Source: Prevotella sp. UBA3288 (lineage in GTDB: Bacteria > Bacteroidota > Bacteroidia > Bacteroidales > Bacteroidaceae). Taken from it: a stretch of 40,863 nt of DNA. Below are positions 24,837 through 32,648 of the stretch, in pieces. The notes beneath the pieces are model-generated. The model was not told the origin of the DNA and searched no databases. It was given only the letters and a program-made list of their open reading frames with translations. The position numbers were made by a program, and so were the translations under genes. Numbering within the stretch: position 1 is the stretch's first letter; the number at the start of each line of letters is the position of its first letter. The stretch lies in assembly GCA_002361655.1 (NCBI GenBank), contig DETM01000062.1, positions 1,429 through 42,291 on the forward strand, read 5' to 3'.

Positions 24837-25762
24837 AAGGAAGGCATCCACAGATTCAGTATGGTGACCAGAACAGTCAGTGCGATAATGACGAAAAAGG
24901 CAATGTTGGTGATGCGGGTCGAGGTGAGTGCCATGAAGTGGGCCACCAGCGGGCTGGCACATACGAAGGCCAACCGGATGAACGGGTCGTAGTGGTGGGG
25001 CAGGATGGCGATGATCAGCAGGCAGAGCAGTACGAGATAGGTGAAGAAGCCATAGAACAGGCGGATGCGGATCTTGTCCTCGTAACTGCGATGCCAGAAA
25101 TGGACGATTCCTGTCAGGGTGAGCACGGCGGTCAGCCCATAGGCGGCCCACTGGCCGATGGTCAGCCGGCTATAGTCGAAAGGTGTGCCGACTTCCCAAA
25201 GTGGCGTGAAATGTTGGAGCAGAGGTGAGAAGTCCCAGAGGTAGACGAACCATACGGACAGAAACCAGTAGGGTGTAATCAGTCCAATGACGGAGGCCGT
25301 CCAGATGCGCCAACTGAACGCCATCAGTTGGAAGGCCATCAGCAGCCAGATGACGGGCACCAGCCAAAGTATCTGGACATGCATCATGCTGGCAATGCCC
25401 AGGAAAGCGAACGCATAGAACACCCGTCCTGTGGCTTGGTCGTTTTGGTAGATGGTGAAAAGCAGCAGTAGGGCGCTGATGCAAAACAGTTGAGTCACTT
25501 GACCGGTCAGCGAGCCAAAGAGGGTGCAGGCCATGCTGCTCAGGGCGATGAATGTGCACGTCACCATGTGGCTGCGGATGCGCAGCAGCGATTGTGAGTG
25601 GCTCAGCATTATCAGCAGATAGACGCCGACGCCGTAGCAGACGAACTGAGGCCACCAGCCTTCTTTCAGCAGTCCGCTGAGCAGCCAGACGGCTATACCA
25701 TAGACCACCGTCACCGGTAGTGCAATGCCGCTTTCGGCTATTCTGTTCTGCAGCCTTTTCAA
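24815..25762 (-). CDS. Polytopic membrane protein of unknown function
   Basis: I do not recognise a family with confidence. The 315 residues are almost entirely hydrophobic, with about eight to nine membrane helices and short polar loops, which suggests a transporter-like or structural membrane protein. The best start is TTG at 25762 giving MKRLQNRIAESG; the longer open frame upstream overlaps purD and its translation there is repeat and shadow sequence. Both ends fall in AT-rich repeats (25760-25790 and 24808-24836), so the start and the last few residues may differ from orthologues. It lies between purD and the YqaA gene on one probable transcript. Confidence 0.7.
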   Translation of the reverse strand: MKRLQNRIAESGIALPVTVVYGIAVWLLSGLLKEGWWPQFVCYGVGVYLLIMLSHSQSLLRIRSHMVTCTFIALSSMACTLFGSLTGQVTQLFCISALLLLFTIYQNDQATGRVFYAFAFLGIASMMHVQILWLVPVIWLLMAFQLMAFSWRIWTASVIGLITPYWFLSVWFVYLWDFSPLLQHFTPLWEVGTPFDYSRLTIGQWAAYGLTAVLTLTGIVHFWHRSYEDKIRIRLFYGFFTYLVLLCLLIIAILPHHYDPFIRLAFVCASPLVAHFMALTSTRITNIAFFVIIALTVLVTILNLWMPSFCLIFNA

Positions 25763-25792
25763 TTGAGAACTGAAAATTGAGGATTGGGAATT
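25760..25792. repeat. AT-rich intergenic repeat (attgagaactgaaaattgagg type)
   Basis: This tract fills the gap between purD and the unknown membrane protein and includes the latter's TTG start codon. Confidence 0.5.
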
Positions 25793-27077
25793 AGAGGTCG
25801 GCTCCGATGTCGCGACGGAAGTAGCGGTCGGTGAACTGTATCTTCTGTGCTTCGGTGAAAGATCTCTGTAGGGCTTCGGCCTTGTCCTTGCCATAGGAGG
25901 AAACGGCGATGACGCGCCCGCCATTGGTGACCACCTGGCCGTCTTTCAGCGTCGTGCCGGCGTGGAAGATGATGGTGTCGCCGTCTGTCTGTGGCAGCGT
26001 GATGGGGTAGCCCTTCTTGTAGGCCTCAGGATAGCCGCCGCTGACAAGCATGACGCAGACGGCAGCACGCTCGTCGAACTCAATACTGTGCTGGTCGAGG
26101 TTGCCCTCGGCCACACCCTCGAACAGGTCTACGATGTCGCTCTTCAGACGCAACATGACGCTCTCGGTCTCGGGGTCGCCCATACGACAGTTGTATTCGA
26201 TGACCATCGGCTCGCCCTTCACATTGATCAGTCCGAAAAAGATAAAACCCTTGTAGTCGATGCCCTCGGCCTTCAGACCCTCGACGGTAGGACGGATGAT
26301 GCGGTCTTCCACCTTCTGCATCCACTCTTTCGTGGCAAAGGGTACGGGCGATACGCTGCCCATGCCGCCGGTGTTCAGCCCCTTGTCGCCCTCGCCGATG
26401 CGCTTGTAGTCCTTGGCCTCCGGCAGGATTGTGTAGTGGTCACCGTCGGTCAGTACGAAGACGGAGCACTCGATGCCGCTAAGGAACTCCTCGATGACCA
26501 CGCGGCTGGAGGCATTGCCGAACATGCCGCCGAGCATCTCCTGCAGTTCCCGCTTGGCCTCGTCGAGGGTGGGCAGGATGAGCACGCCCTTGCCGGCACA
26601 GAGGCCGTCGGCTTTCAGCACGTAGGGGGGCTGGAGGGTTTCCAAGAAGGTAAAACCTTCTTGCACGGTGGCGGGGGTGAAGGTCTCATAGCGGGCTGTA
26701 GGGATGTGGTGACGCTGCATGAAGGCCTTGGCGAAGTCCTTCGAGCCTTCAAGCACAGCACCGGCCTTCGAGGGACCGATGACGGGAATGTTCTTGGTGC
26801 GGGGGTCTGCCTTCAGATCGTCGTAGATGCCTTTCACCAGCGGGTCTTCCGGTCCGACAACCACCATGTCTACCCCTCTGTCGGTAATGAACTGCTTGAT
26901 AGCCTCGAAATCGTCGGCCTTCATCGTCACGTTCTCTGCCATGCCGGGGCGGCTGCCGACAGTGGCTGTACCGGCATTGCCGGGGGCGATAAACAGTTTC
27001 TCACACTTGCTGCTCTGAGCAATCTTCCAAGCCAGGGCGTGCTCGCGGCCGCCACTTCCTAACAGTAATATCTTCAT
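25791..27077 (-). CDS. purD: Phosphoribosylamine-glycine ligase
   Basis: Joins glycine to 5-phosphoribosylamine with ATP in the second step of purine synthesis (EC 6.3.4.13). 428 residues, normal. Seen: N-terminal [16 protein letters not shown], the ATP-grasp nucleotide segment [30 protein letters not shown], and the metal-site segment [11 protein letters not shown]. The ATG at 27077 follows a leader of about 58 bases with a good promoter. Two membrane-protein genes follow it closely and are probably cotranscribed. Confidence 0.97.
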   Translation of the reverse strand: MKILLLGSGGREHALAWKIAQSSKCEKLFIAPGNAGTATVGSRPGMAENVTMKADDFEAIKQFITDRGVDMVVVGPEDPLVKGIYDDLKADPRTKNIPVIGPSKAGAVLEGSKDFAKAFMQRHHIPTARYETFTPATVQEGFTFLETLQPPYVLKADGLCAGKGVLILPTLDEAKRELQEMLGGMFGNASSRVVIEEFLSGIECSVFVLTDGDHYTILPEAKDYKRIGEGDKGLNTGGMGSVSPVPFATKEWMQKVEDRIIRPTVEGLKAEGIDYKGFIFFGLINVKGEPMVIEYNCRMGDPETESVMLRLKSDIVDLFEGVAEGNLDQHSIEFDERAAVCVMLVSGGYPEAYKKGYPITLPQTDGDTIIFHAGTTLKDGQVVTNGGRVIAVSSYGKDKAEALQRSFTEAQKIQFTDRYFRRDIGADL

Positions 27078-27098
27078 CTTATTGAACTATTAACATTG

Positions 27099-27123
27099 AC
27101 CTTCGACCTTCGGCCTTCGACCA
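27099..27123. repeat. Seven-base tandem repeat in the purD leader
   Basis: The plus strand reads GACCTTCGACCTTCGGCC and onward: three units of CTTCGAC with one base change, within the predicted purD 5' leader and next to AT-rich words. Confidence 0.6.
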
Positions 27124-27138
27124 TAACTTATCAAGGTG

Positions 27139-27169
27139 CAAAGGTAGTGATATTTTTTGTGAATGCAAA
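27139..27169 (-). promoter_or_regulatory. Promoter of purD
   Basis: On the minus strand TTTG (27166-27169), 19 bases, then TACCTTTG (27139-27146). Both boxes match consensus. It lies back to back with the fadL-type promoter. Confidence 0.75.
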
Positions 27170-27195
27170 GGAAAAAGCAGAAAAAACGGAAATTG

Positions 27196-27227
27196 TTTGG
27201 CTATTACAGAAAAAATGACTATCTTTG
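27196..27227 (+). promoter_or_regulatory. Promoter of the FadL-type outer-membrane protein gene
   Basis: TTTG (27196-27199), exactly 20 bases, then TATCTTTG (27220-27227): a full consensus promoter, with about 25 bases of leader before the ATG at 27255. The -33 region GTTTGGCTATTACAGA is shared almost base for base with the promoter at 29-60. Confidence 0.8.
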
Positions 27228-27254
27228 CAACATCACCATAAAATAGTTATCCCC

Positions 27255-28517
27255 ATGAAGAGATTCTTAACTATGTTGGCTTTGTCGACGCTTGGTCTAT
27301 TGGCGTCCAAGGCCGGTGGTCTGATGACCAACACAAACTATCACATTGCTTTCGACCGTATGTTTGCCCGTGGCACCACCTTTGAGATCGACGGTGCCTA
27401 TAGCAACCCAGCCGGACTGGTGTGGGGGCACGAGGGGTGGCAACTGTCGCTGAACTTCCAGAAGCCGTGGCAACATCGCGATATAGAGGCCGCCGTGCCC
27501 GCCCTGGGGGTGCATCATCTGTATCACGGCAAGGCATCGGCTCCCATTGTGCCGGCTCTGTTTGCAGCCTACAAGAAGGACCGCTGGGCCCTGTCGGCCA
27601 TGATCGGCATTGTGGGCAGCGGCGGTTTCGTGGAGTATGATGAGGGTGTGCCGATGTTTACGGTGCCTCTGGCGGCAAGGCTGGCTTCAGTCGGCATGGC
27701 GCCGGGCTCTTACACCATCGACGCTTCGATGAAGGGTAAGCAGTATATCTACGGCGGTCAGGTGAACTTCGCCTATCGCATCACCGACCATCTGTCGGCA
27801 GCCGTCGGTTTCCGTGCCAACTACTACGACGGTTACTATCGTGGTCATGTGGTGGTGGCGCCGACCGTCAACCTGCAGTTGGACTGCGACCAGAAGGGGT
27901 GGGGGTTCAATCCGCTGGTCAGCATCGACTATCATGTCAATAGCCTGACGCTGTCTGCTCGCTATGAGTTCCGTGCCAAACTCAACATTCCCAATACAGT
28001 CCATGAGAATAGCGACCCGCAGGGAGCGTTGGCCGCCTTTGCTGACGGCGTCAAGACCCGCTACGATATGCCGTCGCTGTTGGTGGTGGCTGCCGGTTAT
28101 GAGTTCACGCCGCGGCTGCGTGCTGCCGTAGAGTATCATTTCTTCGATGACAAGCATGCGAAGATGGCCAACGACCGTCAGGACGAACTGAGTCATGGTA
28201 CTCACGAGATATTGGCCGGGGCAGAGTATGACATCAGTGGAAAATGGACGGTAAGTCTGGGCGGCCAGCGTACGGACTATGGCCTGTCGGACAACTATCA
28301 GACTCACACGTCGTTTGCCTGCGACAGTTATTCGTTGGGGTGCGGTGCTGCCGTCCATCTGACGGAGCAGTTGCGTCTGAACATGAGTTATTTCTGTACG
28401 CTCTATAGCGACTACACAAAAGAGCAGACCGCTTATCAGGGGCTGCCCATCGGCGGCACCGATACTTTCAGTCGCACGAACCACGTGATTGGCGTGGGCA
28501 TCGACTATCGGTTTTGA
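27255..28517 (+). CDS. FadL/OMPP1-type outer-membrane beta-barrel protein
   Basis: Exported outer-membrane protein of 420 residues, about the length of FadL-family barrels. A signal peptide (MKRFLTMLALSTLGLLASKA) is followed by SNPAGLVWG, the NPAG signature near the N terminus of this family, then alternating amphipathic strands throughout and a terminal aromatic (YRF) expected for outer-membrane insertion. FadL relatives take up hydrophobic molecules; the substrate here is unknown. I chose the ATG at 27255 because the upstream in-frame codons overlap the promoter. The gene stands alone and its end is only 15 bases from the convergent TPR kinase. Confidence 0.85.
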   Translation: MKRFLTMLALSTLGLLASKAGGLMTNTNYHIAFDRMFARGTTFEIDGAYSNPAGLVWGHEGWQLSLNFQKPWQHRDIEAAVPALGVHHLYHGKASAPIVPALFAAYKKDRWALSAMIGIVGSGGFVEYDEGVPMFTVPLAARLASVGMAPGSYTIDASMKGKQYIYGGQVNFAYRITDHLSAAVGFRANYYDGYYRGHVVVAPTVNLQLDCDQKGWGFNPLVSIDYHVNSLTLSARYEFRAKLNIPNTVHENSDPQGALAAFADGVKTRYDMPSLLVVAAGYEFTPRLRAAVEYHFFDDKHAKMANDRQDELSHGTHEILAGAEYDISGKWTVSLGGQRTDYGLSDNYQTHTSFACDSYSLGCGAAVHLTEQLRLNMSYFCTLYSDYTKEQTAYQGLPIGGTDTFSRTNHVIGVGIDYRF

Positions 28518-28532
28518 GGAAATTGAGAATTG

Positions 28533-30293
28533 TCAGCCGAGCGGTATGGAGATGACGAAGCGTGCCCCCGGCCCTTCGTAGGTGCTGTCGAGTTCCACGG
28601 TGCCATCCATGCGTTTGGCCAGTATCCGGCAGAGTGTCAGTCCGAGGCCGAGCCCTTCCTTGAAGGTGTCCAGTTTGACGAATCGCTCGAAGATGTGGGC
28701 AGCCTCTTCGGGGGCGATGCCGCAGCCGGTATCCTCGACGGTGATCTTCAGGCGGCGTGGCTTCTCCGCTGTTTCTGCTTTCAGGGTGATGCTGCCCTCA
28801 ACAGTGTATTTGCAGGCGTTGTCCAACAGGATGTCGACCATGCGGTTCAGGTGACTCTTATTAGTGGCTAAGGTGAAATTGTCGGGCAGGGCATTGTCGA
28901 ATTTCATCACGACGCCCTCCTTGAGGTTCTCTTCGTGCTCGCCGATCAGATGGCTGAGCAGTTCCGCCACGTCTACCTGATCCACATCCTCTATGCGGCC
29001 GGCAGTCTCGTTCATCGAGAGTTCGAGAATCTCGTCAATCTGCCGGGTAATGGTGTGAGTGCTCTTGAGCACCATCTTGGCGATGTCCTGCCGCTCTTGG
29101 GGCGACGGTGCCATGTCCGGGTCGGCGATGACCTGTGCAAAGCCGGTGATGATGTTCAGCGGGGTGCGCACCTCGTGGCTCATGTTCTGTATGAAGATGG
29201 TCTTCATGTTGTCAGAGCGCAGGGCGTGCTGGTAGGCTTTGTCCAGTTGTTTCATGTGGCGGTGGTGGCTGAACACGATGTAGGCCAGTGCTCCGATGAG
29301 CAACAGTAGCAGGACGATGATCACCGCCATGGTGATGGTGCGTGTCTTGGCCGCCTCTCTCTCTATCTCGTAGAGAGCCAGTTCGTTTTGGATGCCCAGC
29401 ATGCTGTTGCTGAGAATCACAGTGTTGATAGAGTCGTTGGCCACCATGTTCTGGTGCTGGGCCTCATAGGCTTCCTCCCACCGGCCGGCATTCTTGTAGA
29501 GGTTGGCGATGATCTCATAGTTCTCGTCGCCCAGGCTGGCCTTCGCCATCTCTACGGCTTTGTCCACATTGCCCAGATAGGCCTGGTAGTAGATCTCAAG
29601 GCTACGGCCGTGAACGGAGGTCTTTCCTTCCGCCACACCACTCTTGTAATATTGGTATCCCTTGACAAATTCATCCATGTCGCCCCGGTTGTAGTAACTC
29701 AGTGCTTTGCGGCATTCGATGTCGAAGGTTCGTTCCGGCGAATACTGCTTGGCTATTTCCAGTGCCCGGTCGAGCAGCATGAGGGCCTCGTCGGGGTTGT
29801 CGTCCATCTCCACATTGACGATGTTCATGTAGATAGGGGGCATGCTCTCATAGTAGCCGTACTGCTCCATGAGTCTGATGACCTCGCGGAAACTGTTCTT
29901 GGCCGACTCCTTATTGCCGCAGTAGCGCTGGATATGCCCCATCATGTTGATGGCCATAAAGATTTCCGAGTCCAGTTGTCGCTCGCGCAGTTCCTTCGAC
30001 AGTTGCAGTGCGGCACGGTAGGCTTCGAATATTTTCTGTGTGTTCATCATAAACACAATTTCGTTGCAGCGCTGTGTGTAGTAGGCATGCAGGTCGTTCT
30101 GTTCGAGCAGGTAGTCCTCCAAGTCCTTGACGGCAGGGAAGAAGCGTGCGCTGTCGGCCTGGTTGAAGGCGTTGTTCATGGAGTCGCGCAGTGCCAGGTA
30201 TGTAGGGTCTTGTTTATAGTCGTCAGTGTCTGCCTTGATGCCGGCAGAGACCAGCACAAGAGCCAGTATCAGAATCCATCGGTTTATAGTCAT
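28533..30293 (-). CDS. TPR-containing sensor histidine kinase
   Basis: Membrane sensor kinase of 586 residues. Signal peptide or first helix (about 5-21), a long TPR-like helical region presumably in the periplasm (25-315), a transmembrane helix (about 322-343), HisKA with NMSHEVRTPL (His373), and HATPase with LLDNACKYT, EDTGCGIAP and GLGLGLTLC. This architecture is common in Bacteroidetes. There is no receiver domain and no adjacent response regulator, so its partner must lie elsewhere. It has a strong promoter overlapping a large palindrome (30322-30368), so it is probably transcribed separately from the dpp4 gene behind it. Confidence 0.9.
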   Translation of the reverse strand: MTINRWILILALVLVSAGIKADTDDYKQDPTYLALRDSMNNAFNQADSARFFPAVKDLEDYLLEQNDLHAYYTQRCNEIVFMMNTQKIFEAYRAALQLSKELRERQLDSEIFMAINMMGHIQRYCGNKESAKNSFREVIRLMEQYGYYESMPPIYMNIVNVEMDDNPDEALMLLDRALEIAKQYSPERTFDIECRKALSYYNRGDMDEFVKGYQYYKSGVAEGKTSVHGRSLEIYYQAYLGNVDKAVEMAKASLGDENYEIIANLYKNAGRWEEAYEAQHQNMVANDSINTVILSNSMLGIQNELALYEIEREAAKTRTITMAVIIVLLLLLIGALAYIVFSHHRHMKQLDKAYQHALRSDNMKTIFIQNMSHEVRTPLNIITGFAQVIADPDMAPSPQERQDIAKMVLKSTHTITRQIDEILELSMNETAGRIEDVDQVDVAELLSHLIGEHEENLKEGVVMKFDNALPDNFTLATNKSHLNRMVDILLDNACKYTVEGSITLKAETAEKPRRLKITVEDTGCGIAPEEAAHIFERFVKLDTFKEGLGLGLTLCRILAKRMDGTVELDSTYEGPGARFVISIPLG

Positions 30294-30320
30294 AATGGTT
30301 AGTAGCGATTAATTTGCATG

Positions 30321-30352
30321 CAAAAGTACGGATTTTATTTGGTCCGACCAAA
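30321..30352 (-). promoter_or_regulatory. Promoter of the TPR histidine kinase
   Basis: On the minus strand TTTG (30349-30352), exactly 20 bases, then TACTTTTG (30321-30328), with about 27 bases to the ATG. It lies entirely within the palindrome at 30322-30368 apart from one base. Confidence 0.75.
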
Positions 30353-30368
30353 TAAAATCCGTACTTTT
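30322..30368. repeat. 47-bp palindrome with two opposed promoter-like signals
   Basis: A perfect inverted repeat of 23 bp per arm around a single central base (30345). Minus strand: TTTG-N20-TACTTTTG, a consensus promoter. Plus strand: TTTG (30338-30341)-N20-TACTTTTT (30362-30369), the same promoter with the last base changed. It could also act as a terminator for the dpp4 gene, whose stop is 54 bases upstream on the minus strand. Confidence 0.8.
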
Positions 30369-30422
30369 TCCCCTTGCGCGGTTAATTATATGCGTAAAGT
30401 TCTGATTTACGACAATAAAGTT

Positions 30423-32648
30423 CTATTTCAGGAAGTCGTCGAAGTATCTGGTGATACGTTCGTGCAGGTGCACGCTGTTGTGCCCCCTCATGTTGTGCCC
30501 TTCACCGGGATAGACGTAGAAGTCGGGCTGTGTGCCTGCTTCTGCGCAGGCTTTGAGGAACGAGAGGGCGTGCTGGGGCACCACCGTAGGGTCGTTGTAG
30601 CCGATGATGATTTGTAGTCGGCCCTTCAGGTTCTTGGCCTTTGTGATGAGGCTGGTCTTGGCATAGCCGTCGGGGTTCTGTTGTGGTGTGTCCATATAGC
30701 GTTCGCCGTACATCACCTCGTACCATTTCCAGTCGATGACGGGCCCTCCGGCCACGCCCACCTTGAAGACGTCGGGATAGTTGGTCATCAGCGAGATGGT
30801 CATGAATCCACCGAACGACCAGCCGTGGACACCCAGGCGGTCGGCATCGACATAGGGCAGGCTCTTCAGGTATTCCACACCCTTCATTTGGTCTTGCATC
30901 TCGGTCTGTCCCAGTTGTCGGAAGGTGGCCTGTTCGAAGTCGCGGCCGCGGTTCTCCGAGCCCCGGTTGTCGAGTATGAACACGATGTAGCCTTTCTGAG
31001 CCATATAGGTCTCCCACGAGCGGCTGGCCCAGTGCCACGAGGCGTCTATGTTGTGGGCATGCGGTCCGCCGTAGACATAGACCACGGTGGGGTATTTCTT
31101 CTGTGCATCGAAGTCGGCCGGTTTCACCATACGCCAGTAGAGGTCAGTCACGCCGTCGGCAGCCTTGATGCTGCCACTGTCGTACTGTGGCACTATATAG
31201 TTTTGCCAGGGGTCGGGGGCAGTCAGAAGACGCGTGCCGGGCGTGGGGCGGCGTGCATTCACCTTTACCAAGTCGATGTTGTTGGGCTGTGTCGGTGTGC
31301 TCCATTTGTCGTAGAGCGACTGTCCGGAAGCCGACAGTACGCCCCGGTGTACGCCTTCGCCGTTGTCGATGGGTGTGCGCTTGCCGTCTTTCAGGCTGAC
31401 GGCATAGAGGTTTCGCTGCAGGGGGTGCTTCTCGTTGGAGGCGATGATGACTGCCTGCTGCTGCTCGTTGAAGCCCAGCACGTCCATCACCACCCACGGG
31501 CCAGAAGTGAGTTGCTTGATGCACTCGCCCTTGATGCTATATAGATAGAGGTGGTTGTAGCCGTCTTTCTGACTCTGCAGGATGAAGCAGTTCTTGTCCC
31601 ATGGCAGGAAAAGGACGGGATGCATGGGCTCCACATATTTCTCGCTGGTCTCGCGGCACAGTTGGTATTCATAATTTCCCGTCTCGGCATCGTAACTCTT
31701 CAGTCGGCAGTCGTTCTGATCGCGGTTCAGTTCGAACATCAGGATGTGTTTCGAGTCGGGCGTGAAGGCGATGTTGGTGAAATAGACGGGTGTGGGGTCG
31801 GTGAAATAGACGGGTGTGGGCTCAATGGGGCTGTTGCCGTCGTTGTCGCTGATCGTCGGTGGAAGCGGTGTCTTCAGGTAGACGGTCTTGCCGGTCGTCA
31901 GGTTGTACACGCCTACGGTCACCGTGTGGCTGGCCATGCCCGCCATCGGGTATTTGTCGGGCTCCGCTTCGGCGATGCGCGGGTCGATGTTCACCTGCGG
32001 GTAGTCGGTCACCATCGACTGGTCCATGCGGTAGAAGGCCAGACGCTGGCCGTCAGGACTCCAGAACAGTCCTTCGTCGATGCCGAACTCATTGCGGTGG
32101 ACGGCTTCGCCATAGACGATGTCGCTTGAGCCGTCGGTGGTCAACTGCCGCTCGCGGTCGTCGGCATCGCGAATATAGAGTTGGTGGTCTGCTTTCTTGT
32201 AGGCCAGTGCCTTGCTGGCGGGACTCCACTTCGTGACGGCGGCTCCTTCGAGTGTCTGTACCCATCCGGCCTTTGTCTTCCAGTTGTAGAGCATCTGTAT
32301 GCGCCGGTTCTTGAGCAGCACCACCGGTTGGTCGGGGTAGGGGTAGGTGGCGTTGAGGGCCGAGCGGAATTCCCGCTTGTCCACATCGTGTGATGCTGTC
32401 AACAGGAAGTTCAGTTCGTCGAGCGTGAACACCGGAGTCTTGTGCCCCTTGGCATCGAGGATGCCGCTTTCCTCCACGTCCTGATACATCAGTTGGTCGC
32501 CCCACCAGGTGAGAAACATGTTCTTCGGTCGCAGGTTGTGGTAGTTGGTGCCTCCGAAGTTCAGGTCTTCGAGTGTGAAGAGTTGTTGGGCTGACATGGG
32601 CATGACGGCTATGGCGAGGAGCGCGATGATGAGTGGCTTAGTCTTCAT
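30423..32648 (-). CDS. Dipeptidyl-peptidase IV-type S9 peptidase
   Basis: Exported serine exopeptidase of 741 residues with a signal peptide (MKTKPLIIALLAIAV, cleavage near SAQ). A DPPIV N-terminal beta-propeller (about 30-480) is recognisable by LFWSPDGQRLAFYRMD. The catalytic domain has VYGGPHAHN, LDNRGSENRGRDFE, GWSFGGF with Ser611, GYNDPTVVPQ with the catalytic Asp, and GEGHNMRG with the His. It likely trims peptides in the periplasm for a proteolytic lifestyle. The ATG at 32648 overlaps the end of the upstream methyltransferase gene by 11 bases. The propeller carries a perfect 24-base tandem duplication (PTPVYFT twice, residues 276-291). A second S9 peptidase lies at 16452-18893. Confidence 0.92.
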   Translation of the reverse strand: MKTKPLIIALLAIAVMPMSAQQLFTLEDLNFGGTNYHNLRPKNMFLTWWGDQLMYQDVEESGILDAKGHKTPVFTLDELNFLLTASHDVDKREFRSALNATYPYPDQPVVLLKNRRIQMLYNWKTKAGWVQTLEGAAVTKWSPASKALAYKKADHQLYIRDADDRERQLTTDGSSDIVYGEAVHRNEFGIDEGLFWSPDGQRLAFYRMDQSMVTDYPQVNIDPRIAEAEPDKYPMAGMASHTVTVGVYNLTTGKTVYLKTPLPPTISDNDGNSPIEPTPVYFTDPTPVYFTNIAFTPDSKHILMFELNRDQNDCRLKSYDAETGNYEYQLCRETSEKYVEPMHPVLFLPWDKNCFILQSQKDGYNHLYLYSIKGECIKQLTSGPWVVMDVLGFNEQQQAVIIASNEKHPLQRNLYAVSLKDGKRTPIDNGEGVHRGVLSASGQSLYDKWSTPTQPNNIDLVKVNARRPTPGTRLLTAPDPWQNYIVPQYDSGSIKAADGVTDLYWRMVKPADFDAQKKYPTVVYVYGGPHAHNIDASWHWASRSWETYMAQKGYIVFILDNRGSENRGRDFEQATFRQLGQTEMQDQMKGVEYLKSLPYVDADRLGVHGWSFGGFMTISLMTNYPDVFKVGVAGGPVIDWKWYEVMYGERYMDTPQQNPDGYAKTSLITKAKNLKGRLQIIIGYNDPTVVPQHALSFLKACAEAGTQPDFYVYPGEGHNMRGHNSVHLHERITRYFDDFLK
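31776..31823. repeat. 24-bp tandem duplication in the DPP4-type peptidase
   Basis: Two identical adjacent 24-base units (31776-31799 and 31800-31823) encode PTPVYFTD/N twice in frame, in the propeller domain. Confidence 0.9.

Noticed and set aside
25962..27062. 366-codon plus-strand open frame opposite purD
   Set aside because: Antisense shadow; purD motifs on the other strand are complete.
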